The notes below the pieces were generated by a model. That model saw nothing but the letters and a program-made list of their open reading frames with translations. It ran no database searches and was not told where the DNA came from. Both the position numbers and the translations under genes were made by a program. DNA of 12,372 nt from Chromatiales bacterium. Its GTDB lineage: Bacteria; Pseudomonadota; Gammaproteobacteria; Chromatiales; Chromatiaceae. Shown here one piece after another: positions 1 through 5,574 of this stretch (its first letter is position 1; every line of letters starts with the position of its first letter). The stretch lies in assembly GCA_024762485.1 (NCBI GenBank), contig JANTHH010000065.1:1-12372 (forward strand), given 5' to 3'.

Positions 1-16
1 CGGCACCGGTGCGGCA

Positions 17-541
17 TCAGTCATCAACGGCCCCCTCCAGCACCAGCAGGCGATGCTTGATCGCCGGCCAGGTACCGGACCGCTGGCCGGCGAAACCGCC
101 CTCACCGCTGGCAGCCACCACCCTGTGACAGGGAATCAGCAAAACAATCGGGTTGGCACGACAGGCCCCGCCGACCGCACGCGGGCTGGTGCCCAACTCC
201 GAGGCGATGTCGCCATAGGTCCGCGTCTCTCCCGGCGGTATCGCCAGCAGCCGTTCCCACACCGTCAGCTGAAAAGGCGTGCCCGCCGGCGCCAGTGGCA
301 GTCCCGAGGGCCATTCACCACCTTGCAGGTAGTCGATAAGACAGCGGCCGACATGGCGCGCCAGCGGACCACTGATGGTCGATTCGGATAGTGGCGTGGT
401 GGATAACTTCACTGTGGTGATTCGCTCGCCCCCCAAACGGATACCCATATGCGCCCAGGGCAGCTGAAGTACCGCATCGTAGGTCGCTTGATCCGCTGGC
501 AAGAACAACTCCCCGGGCCGCTGAAAGGGCCGCAAAGACAT
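17..541 (-). CDS. ogt: Methylated-DNA--protein-cysteine S-methyltransferase (Ogt type)
   Basis: This is a suicide DNA repair protein that moves the alkyl group from O6-alkylguanine (and O4-alkylthymine) onto its own cysteine. The 174-residue length fits stand-alone Ogt rather than the longer Ada fusion. The active-site motif IPCHRV is at residues 136-141, with C138 as the acceptor. Upstream of it, SPRAVG (119-124) contains the arginine finger R121 of the helix-turn-helix DNA-binding element, and TYGDIA (108-113) is also typical of the C-terminal domain. Residues 1-85 form the poorly conserved N-terminal domain. The ATG at 541 has no strong Shine-Dalgarno sequence. The gene is divergent from ycgN across a 309-base gap. 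No Ada-type regulatory domain is present. The stop codon is 16 bases from the window edge, so the downstream neighbour cannot be seen. Confidence 0.94.
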   Translation of the reverse strand: MSLRPFQRPGELFLPADQATYDAVLQLPWAHMGIRLGGERITTVKLSTTPLSESTISGPLARHVGRCLIDYLQGGEWPSGLPLAPAGTPFQLTVWERLLAIPPGETRTYGDIASELGTSPRAVGGACRANPIVLLIPCHRVVAASGEGGFAGQRSGTWPAIKHRLLVLEGAVDD

Positions 542-584
542 GGACAGATAGCGGTCGCTGGTGCGTCGTCATCTGCCGGTCATG

Positions 585-607
585 TTTTCCACATCATCTG
601 TGGATAA
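585..607. promoter_or_regulatory. Inverted pair of DnaA boxes
   Basis: TTTTCCACA at 585-593 and TGTGGATAA at 599-607 both match the DnaA box consensus TTWTNCACA; the second is the perfect strong box TTATCCACA read on the minus strand. They face each other across five bases, forming a near-palindrome with one mismatch. They lie 44-66 bases upstream of the ogt start codon. They could repress or tune ogt transcription, or be part of a DnaA titration or reactivation site. Confidence 0.6.
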
Positions 608-788
608 CTTTGTGAGTAAGCTGGTTGAATTCGCCCCCAGCCCCCGAAAGGCCTGACCCCCGGTTAGATTGCTCACTTTTTAAACAATAAGCTATTTTCT
701 TTATATAACAATAGGTTGCGACCCATTCCTTGAGGAATTTTTACGCCTTGCCGGCTAACTTGGACTTTTTGGCCTCGGCGATCGCCGC

Positions 789-797
789 TGTGCATAA
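789..797 (-). promoter_or_regulatory. Third DnaA box (TTATGCACA)
   Basis: TGTGCATAA on the plus strand reads TTATGCACA on the minus strand, a full match to TTWTNCACA. It lies 53 bases before the first ycgN ATG, directly after the palindrome at 776-787, and has the same orientation as the box at 599-607. Its function is inferred from the motif only. Confidence 0.5.
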
Positions 798-850
798 CCT
801 GAGGTGAATGTTCAGCCTGTCTAACCACGTGTCAAGCAAAAAATCGTAGA

Positions 851-1303
851 ATGACCCGCATGGAAACCGAAAAAACACCCTTCTGGAAGGACAAGACCCT
901 GGCACAGATGAATCGCGAGGAATGGGAATCCCTGTGTGATGGCTGTGCCAAGTGCTGTCTGTACCGGTTCGAGGACGCGGACAACCGCGACATCCACTTC
1001 ACCAACGTGCACTGCCGGCTGCTCGACACAGAGACAGGACAGTGCGGCAATTATCCCGAGCGCTCCAAACTGGTGCCCGACTGCGTCACCCTCACCCTGG
1101 AGACACTGGAAGATCCCTACTGGCTGCCATCGACCTGCGCCTACCGGCTGCTGGCGGAGGGCAAGGACCTGCCCGACTGGCACCCGCTGGTGAGCGGCGA
1201 TCCACACAGCATGTTCGACGCCGGCCATTCCATCCTCGGCCGCACCATCTGCGAGGACGATGCCGACGAACTGGAAAACCACCTGATCACCTGGATCAAG
1301 TAG
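851..1303 (+). CDS. ycgN: YcgN/UPF0260 family cysteine-cluster protein
   Basis: This encodes a 150-residue soluble protein of the YcgN (UPF0260) family, whose biochemical role is not established. The CxxCxxCC motif at residues 29-36 is the family signature and belongs to a group predicted to bind zinc or an Fe-S centre. Further cysteines follow, in TNVHC, in a GQCGNY segment, in VPDC and in STCAYRL. The block from FWKDKTLAQM to WESLCDGC and the CAYRLLAEGKDLPDWHPL stretch are close to the family pattern. The length agrees with enterobacterial YcgN (about 150 residues). Two in-frame ATGs (851 and 860) precede the conserved part and neither has a clear ribosome binding site, so the exact start is uncertain. 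The gene ends 7 bases before the stop of the convergent yegQ. No signal peptide or membrane segment is visible. Confidence 0.93.
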   Translation: MTRMETEKTPFWKDKTLAQMNREEWESLCDGCAKCCLYRFEDADNRDIHFTNVHCRLLDTETGQCGNYPERSKLVPDCVTLTLETLEDPYWLPSTCAYRLLAEGKDLPDWHPLVSGDPHSMFDAGHSILGRTICEDDADELENHLITWIK

Positions 1304-1310
1304 AACCCGC

Positions 1311-2594
1311 TCAGAACAGGCGCGTCAGCAGGGCCTGCGGGGTGGCGCCGGGCAGCGGCACCCGCACCCGCCAACCACCGCCCGGTGCCTCGTCGAGTGC
1401 GTTGCCGTTCAAATCCTCCATCTGCTCCAGTTCAAACACCCGGTTTCCTCCGGGGCTGATCAGCTCCAGACGGTCACCGACCCGGAACTTGTTCTTCACC
1501 GCCAGTTCGGCCATCTGCGTCTTTTCATCCACCGCGCTGATCTCGGCAACGAACTGGGAGCGCTCCGCCTTGGAGGCGCCAACCCGGTAGTTCTGCAACT
1601 CCTGGGAGGCGTGACGCTCGAAGAAACCATCGGTATAGCCACGGTTGGCGAGGTGCTCGAGCTCCCCCATCAGGGATGTATCAAATGGCCGGCCGGCCAC
1701 CGCGTCGTCGATGGCGCGCCGGTACACCTGGGTGGTGCGCGCAGTATAGTAGTGCGATTTGGTGCGACCCTCGATCTTCAGGCAGTCGATACCGATCTCC
1801 ACCAGACGATGCACATGTTCCACCGCGCGCAGGTCCTTGGAGTTCATGATGTAGGTGCCCATCTCGTCCTCGAACACCGGCATGAACTCGCCCGGGCGCC
1901 CCTTCTCTTCGAGATAGTAGGTCTCGTCCGCCTTGGGGTGGCGCGGCTGCACCAGCTCATCAACCCCCACACTGGGCGCCTCGCCGAGCTTGTAGTCCCA
2001 GCGGCAGGCGTTGGTGCAGGTCCCCTGGTTGGCGTCCCGGTGGTTGAAATAGCCCGACAGCAGGCACCGTCCCGAATAGGCCATGCACAGCGCGCCATGC
2101 ACGAACACCTCCAGCTCGGTATCGGGGCAGGCCTGGCGGATCTCCGCCACCTCATCCAGCGACAGCTCACGCGACAGGATCACCCGCTCCACACCCACCG
2201 AGCGCCAGAACTGTACCGCTGCGGCATTGACGGTGTTCGCCTGCACCGACAAGTGGATGGGCATCTGCGGCCAGCGCTCGCGCACCAACATGATCAGCCC
2301 CGGGTCTGCCATGATGAAGGCATCGGGCGCCATCGCCACCACCGGCGCGATATCGTCGACGAAGGTCTTCAGCTTGGCGCCATGGGGCATGGCGTTGATG
2401 GCGACGAAGAAGCGTCTGCCCAGCTCATGGGCCTCGTCGATGCCCAGACGCAGGTTGTCCTCGAGGAAATCATTGTTGCGCACCCGCAGCGAGTAGCGCG
2501 GCATGCCCGCGTAGACCGCATCCGCGCCGTAGGCGAAGGCATAGCGCATGTTCTTCAGGGTGCCCGCGGGCGACAGCAGTTCAGGGGGATTCAT
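1311..2594 (-). CDS. yegQ: tRNA 5-hydroxyuridine modification protein YegQ/TrhP (peptidase U32 family)
   Basis: This U32-family protein is needed for prephenate-dependent hydroxylation of the wobble uridine (ho5U34) in tRNAs, the step before cmo5U formation in enterobacteria. Although the family is named peptidase U32, its characterised bacterial members are mostly RNA or quinone hydroxylation factors. It has 427 residues (E. coli YegQ has about 450). The N-terminal PELLSPAG and GADAVYAG motifs are typical. The cysteine pattern C-x6-C-x15-C-x3-C (C170, C177, C193, C197) matches the [4Fe-4S]-binding set of this family. A small C-terminal beta domain follows from about residue 345. The ATG at 2594 begins right at the conserved sequence, without an obvious Shine-Dalgarno. 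The DUF389 gene ends 52 bases upstream on the same strand, so co-transcription is possible. UbiU/RlhA-type paralogues are alternatives, but the N- and C-terminal pattern fits YegQ best. Confidence 0.94.
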   Translation of the reverse strand: MNPPELLSPAGTLKNMRYAFAYGADAVYAGMPRYSLRVRNNDFLEDNLRLGIDEAHELGRRFFVAINAMPHGAKLKTFVDDIAPVVAMAPDAFIMADPGLIMLVRERWPQMPIHLSVQANTVNAAAVQFWRSVGVERVILSRELSLDEVAEIRQACPDTELEVFVHGALCMAYSGRCLLSGYFNHRDANQGTCTNACRWDYKLGEAPSVGVDELVQPRHPKADETYYLEEKGRPGEFMPVFEDEMGTYIMNSKDLRAVEHVHRLVEIGIDCLKIEGRTKSHYYTARTTQVYRRAIDDAVAGRPFDTSLMGELEHLANRGYTDGFFERHASQELQNYRVGASKAERSQFVAEISAVDEKTQMAELAVKNKFRVGDRLELISPGGNRVFELEQMEDLNGNALDEAPGGGWRVRVPLPGATPQALLTRLF

Positions 2595-2646
2595 GACAGG
2601 TCAGGCGATCGATAATGGAAAGACCGCCGATTATCCTCCAGATCCG

Positions 2647-3633
2647 CTAAGGAAACACCTGGCGCCGTGTGTAGATAATCACCAACAATATAAGCAGGAA
2701 CGCCAGCCAGACACCGGTATACAGCCACGTCGACTGGCGTGCCTTTTCGCGTTCATACCAGGTGCGCGGCTTGACCCCCTTGGCGAGGAACACCAGCTTC
2801 GCCGAGAGGATGACGCAGACCACGTTCACCGCCAGCAGCAGTGCAGCGCCACTGGCCAGCATCGGGTGACCGGCACCCAGCAGCAGGCCCAGGGTGGCAG
2901 TGGGCGGCAGCAGCGCCACGGCCACCATCACCCCGACCAGCGCCGATGACAGGCCAGTGCTCAGCGACAGCACCGCCGCGGCGCCGGAGGCCAGCGCCAG
3001 GGTGACGCTATCGAGACCCACGTCGGTGCGGCTCATGATCTCTCCGCTGGTAACGTCCACTGGCCACAGCAAGCCGATGGCCGCCGACAGCAGAAAGGCC
3101 AGACCGAGCCCCGCCAGTCCGCTCTTCAATGCCTGGGTGGTCAGTTCGGTATCACCCAGGGAGGTCGCAAAGGCCAGCGCGATGTTGGGGCCGAGCAAGG
3201 GGGCGATGACCATCGCGCCCACCACCACAGCCACATTCGACTCGACCAGACCGATCGCCGCCACCACCGTCGACAACAGGGTCAGCAGCAGAAAATTGCT
3301 GTCCAGGCGGGCACCGCGCTCGATCTGGCTGTAGAGTTCCTCACGGGTCGCCGCCTGCCTGCGCCGCTGCCCCTCCTCTTCCTCTTCCAGCGGGCGCGGC
3401 ACCACCGCATCGACTGGCATCACCACGATGCGGCTGTGCTCGTCGGCACTCAGCAAGGTCTGCAGGGCATCCATCACCGCCTGTCGGTTCTGGTCCTCCA
3501 CCAGCATGCGCAGCGAACGGCGCCCGTCCTCGGCCTCTGTGCCCCACCAGTAATCATTGACCTCAAACTGATCAGCGATACCGCGCAGGGTGTCACTGTG
3601 TCCCGCATCGGCGATGATTTCGATCAGTCGCAT
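2647..3633 (-). CDS. DUF389 / TIGR00341 family integral membrane protein
   Basis: This is a 328-residue polytopic membrane protein of the DUF389 family, whose transported substrate or role is not known. Residues 1-75 form a soluble N-terminal domain. A highly charged linker (about 80-110, with five consecutive glutamates followed by arginines) leads into roughly seven hydrophobic segments: about 113-130, 134-156, 171-191, 208-226, 228-252, 257-285 and 304-321. The family motifs VGAMVIAPLLGP (138-149) and ALLPP (240-244) are both present. The frame is open further upstream, but the start chosen is the ATG at 3633. It has a GGAG ribosome binding site 8 bases before it (3642-3645), homologues begin with a similar MRLIEI sequence, and the longer version would read through the soeC terminator. 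A TACAAT at 3673-3678 on the same strand is a possible -10 element. yegQ lies downstream. Confidence 0.9.
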   Translation of the reverse strand: MRLIEIIADAGHSDTLRGIADQFEVNDYWWGTEAEDGRRSLRMLVEDQNRQAVMDALQTLLSADEHSRIVVMPVDAVVPRPLEEEEEGQRRRQAATREELYSQIERGARLDSNFLLLTLLSTVVAAIGLVESNVAVVVGAMVIAPLLGPNIALAFATSLGDTELTTQALKSGLAGLGLAFLLSAAIGLLWPVDVTSGEIMSRTDVGLDSVTLALASGAAAVLSLSTGLSSALVGVMVAVALLPPTATLGLLLGAGHPMLASGAALLLAVNVVCVILSAKLVFLAKGVKPRTWYEREKARQSTWLYTGVWLAFLLILLVIIYTRRQVFP

Positions 3634-3703
3634 GCCCTGCTCTCCAAGGATCGGGATTGGACCCAGGACCGCATTGTAGTGGCAGTCGGCCCATACGAGA
3701 CAG

Positions 3704-3732
3704 AAAAAAGGGCGGCCATCTGGCCGCCCTTT
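3704..3732 (-). terminator. Rho-independent terminator of the soeABC operon
   Basis: Read on the minus strand, this is a perfect 8-base GC-rich stem, GGGCGGCC / GGCCGCCC, with a four-base loop (ATCT on the plus strand). It is followed by six T residues (complement of the A run 3704-3709). It starts 24 bases after the soeC stop codon and lies upstream of the DUF389 gene. It should therefore end the soeABC transcript and insulate DUF389. On the plus strand only three Ts follow, so it is essentially one-directional. Confidence 0.9.
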
Positions 3733-3755
3733 CATGCACTGCCTGCCGTGATGGC

Positions 3756-4724
3756 TCAGGCGATGGACTGGTAATACAGGTTCTGTGGGTGCTTGGCCTC
3801 GGCGAAGAAGTACCAACGCTCGGCCAACAGGCCGATGTACTGGGCGATGAAGGCCAGCAGCGGCGCGTCGAGCAGCAGCAGGATCACCGGCACCACGAAC
3901 ACCAGCGCGATGAAGGCGTAACGCATCATGTCGTAGGCGGAGTCACTGGCATGATGGAAGAACTCGCGGGTATTGAAGGAGCCGCCCATGAAGCCCATGG
4001 ACTTCTGACGGATCCGCGGGTGGCGCACACCGATGGCGGTCTGCAGATTCGACTTATGCTCGATACGCGCGTTGCGGTAGAGCGAGGCACCGCGGGTCAC
4101 TGCCGAGGCGATGGTGAAGATCAACGCCCAACCGGTGAAGAAGCCCACCAGATCACTGCCGACGGTCGCCGCGAAGGCCGCAGCCAGGACAAAGCCCGAG
4201 GCCAGACCGAAGAGGATGTAGTTGAAGACGGTCAGCGGGCTGTGCCATTCCTGCATGAAACGCACGCTGGCATAGATCATCGCGGTGCTGATATAGAGCA
4301 CGAAGGCCATCACCGCGCCGACGATCCCGATCAACAGGGTAGCGTCGACGGCCAGCTTGCCGCCGATGGTGAACAGCGGCTCATGCAGGCCGGCATAGTG
4401 GGCGGCGAAGTAGAGGAACACCAGACCCATGAAGATCGGCAGGGCGATCAGTTCGCGCGACAGCCAGGAGGTGCGCCACTGACTCATGCCACGCCAGGCA
4501 CGGGTGATGAAGTATTCCAACTTACCCAGGTGGAAGGCAGCCGCCACCAGGCCGAGGGCCAGCAGCACCAGGGCGATGAAACTGCCCTGGACATAGAAAC
4601 CGGGCTCCTGCGCCGGCAGGATGCCATCAACGGCATAGACCTGTGCGGTCACCAGCGCCAGGAACAGACCCTGGGCGGCGCCGATCAGCGTGGTCAGAAA
4701 GATTACGGAAAAAGCGGGATGCAT
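3756..4724 (-). CDS. soeC: Sulfite dehydrogenase membrane anchor subunit SoeC (DmsC/NrfD-like)
   Basis: This is the membrane subunit that anchors the Mo/Fe-S enzyme and passes electrons to the quinone pool. It has 322 residues and about eight hydrophobic helices: roughly 7-32, 46-66, 92-112, 126-152, 165-187, 192-210 and two in 268-306. The start MHPAFSVIF and the C-terminal stretch ERWYFFAEA (302-310) followed by NLYY are characteristic of the DmsC family. No heme-binding pattern is evident, which agrees with quinol-reactive DmsC-type anchors lacking cytochrome b. The ATG at 4724 has an AGGAG ribosome binding site 7 bases upstream (4732-4736). It lies 28 bases after soeB and is followed by a strong terminator, so it is the last gene of the operon. 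The family alone would allow a DMSO- or polysulfide-reductase anchor; the soe assignment rests on the three-gene set. Confidence 0.86.
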   Translation of the reverse strand: MHPAFSVIFLTTLIGAAQGLFLALVTAQVYAVDGILPAQEPGFYVQGSFIALVLLALGLVAAAFHLGKLEYFITRAWRGMSQWRTSWLSRELIALPIFMGLVFLYFAAHYAGLHEPLFTIGGKLAVDATLLIGIVGAVMAFVLYISTAMIYASVRFMQEWHSPLTVFNYILFGLASGFVLAAAFAATVGSDLVGFFTGWALIFTIASAVTRGASLYRNARIEHKSNLQTAIGVRHPRIRQKSMGFMGGSFNTREFFHHASDSAYDMMRYAFIALVFVVPVILLLLDAPLLAFIAQYIGLLAERWYFFAEAKHPQNLYYQSIA

Positions 4725-4752
4725 CTAAATTCTCCTAAGTCCGTTGCCGGGC

Positions 4753-5475
4753 TTACATGGCCACGTCGTCGATGGTGTCACCAATGATCTCACCTACCGC
4801 CTCTTCCTTCTTCAGCGGGTTATCGGCGCGGATCAGCTCATCCTCGAAGATCTGGATGCGGGTCTTGCGCCGTGGCAGGTAGTGGTTGGCCGGCTTGGTG
4901 CCCCACTCGGGCATCAGCTGGTAACCGGCGTTCTCGCGGATCGCCACCGAGACCTCGGAATCCGGATCGTGCACATCACCGAACAGGCGTGCGCTGGTCG
5001 GACAGGACAGCACGCAGGCGGGCTTGCGCTCGGCCTCGGGCTTGGTCTCGTCGCTGATGCGATCGATGCACAGGGTGCACTTCTTCATCACCTTCTGGTA
5101 CTCGTCCAGTTCACGCACACCGTAGGGGCAGGACCAGGAGCAGTACTTGCAGCCGATGCACTTGTCATAGTCCACCAGCACCACGCCGTTGTCCTCGCGC
5201 TTGTACGAGGCACCCGTCGGGCAGACCGGCACACAGGGCGGCTCCTCGCAGTGCAGGCAGCTCTTCGGGAAGTGCACTGTCTCGGTGGCGGGAAACTCAC
5301 CCACCTCGTACATCTGCACGCGGTTGAAGAAGGTGCCAGAGGGGTCCTTTCCGTAGGGTTCCTCGTCTGCCATGGGGCCTGCCCAGCCGGAGGTGTTCCA
5401 CTCCTTGCAGGAGGTCACACAGGCATGGCAGCCCACACAGACATTCAGATCAATTACCAAAGCAAGTTGCGTCAT
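4753..5475 (-). CDS. soeB: Sulfite dehydrogenase iron-sulfur subunit SoeB (4 x [4Fe-4S])
   Basis: This is the electron-transfer subunit linking the molybdenum site of SoeA to the membrane subunit SoeC. It has 240 residues with four cysteine groups: C13/C16/C19/C23, C73/C76/C81/C85, C106/C109/C112/C116, and C133/C136/C154/C158. These are the sixteen ligands expected for four [4Fe-4S] clusters in the DmsB/PsrB/SoeB family. No ligand has been replaced by another residue. There is no signal peptide; the mature ferredoxin fold begins at once (MTQLALVIDLNVCVGC). The start at 5475 has only a weak purine-rich site upstream (AGG at an 11-base spacing). The gene sits 99 bases after soeA, with a stem-loop in the gap, and 28 bases before soeC. 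The acidic C-terminal tail from about residue 210 has no recognisable motif. Confidence 0.9.
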   Translation of the reverse strand: MTQLALVIDLNVCVGCHACVTSCKEWNTSGWAGPMADEEPYGKDPSGTFFNRVQMYEVGEFPATETVHFPKSCLHCEEPPCVPVCPTGASYKREDNGVVLVDYDKCIGCKYCSWSCPYGVRELDEYQKVMKKCTLCIDRISDETKPEAERKPACVLSCPTSARLFGDVHDPDSEVSVAIRENAGYQLMPEWGTKPANHYLPRRKTRIQIFEDELIRADNPLKKEEAVGEIIGDTIDDVAM

Positions 5476-5537
5476 GCTCTTAAAACCTTGTTGATTTCAT
5501 TCCGTGGACCAGCCCTGCCGGACCACCGTGTGGCACC

Positions 5538-5555
5538 GACCGGCGTATGCCGGTC
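5538..5555. other. Stem-loop in the soeA-soeB gap
   Basis: GACCGGC and GCCGGTC form a perfect 7-base GC-rich stem around the four-base loop GTAT. It lies in the middle of the 99-base soeA-soeB spacer and has no T-run in either direction, so it is not a standard intrinsic terminator. In the operon mRNA it could stabilise the downstream soeBC segment or cause partial attenuation. That role is inferred. Confidence 0.5.
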
Positions 5556-5574
5556 AGCACCTTGGCAAGCGGCC

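Larger units (their letters stand above)
542..850. other. Intergenic region between divergent ogt and ycgN, with DnaA boxes and AT-rich stretch
   Basis: This 309-base gap contains no credible gene. It holds an inverted pair of DnaA boxes (585-593 and 599-607) and a third box at 789-797. Between them is a markedly AT-rich stretch at about 676-714, which stands out in an otherwise GC-rich window. A perfect 12-base palindrome, CGGCGATCGCCG, lies at 776-787 and directly abuts the third box; its centre is a GATC (Dam-type) site. The promoters of both flanking genes must lie here, but I cannot identify a convincing -35/-10 pair for either. TAGAAT at 847-852 resembles a -10 but would start transcription almost at the ycgN start codon. 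The sequence directly shows the boxes and the AT bias; any role in replication control is inference. Confidence 0.6.

Noticed and set aside
725..742. Terminator-like hairpin ATTCC-loop-GGAAT followed by Ts
   Set aside because: The stem is only five weak base pairs, and it is not downstream of any gene on the plus strand.
542..850. Chromosomal or plasmid replication origin
   Set aside because: DnaA boxes and an AT-rich stretch are present, but there are only three boxes, no dnaA/dnaN/mnmG/rep gene, no iterons, and ordinary housekeeping neighbours. A DnaA-binding regulatory locus is the more modest reading.
1611..2615. Plus-strand open frame of 334 codons over yegQ
   Set aside because: It is antisense to a clear U32-family gene, with a His/Arg/Val-rich composition and no motif. 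It is a shadow frame.
3657..4787. Plus-strand open frame of 376 codons over soeC
   Set aside because: It reads through the soeC terminator and is antisense to a clear membrane protein. The Gln/His/Glu/Gly-rich product is a typical antisense artefact.
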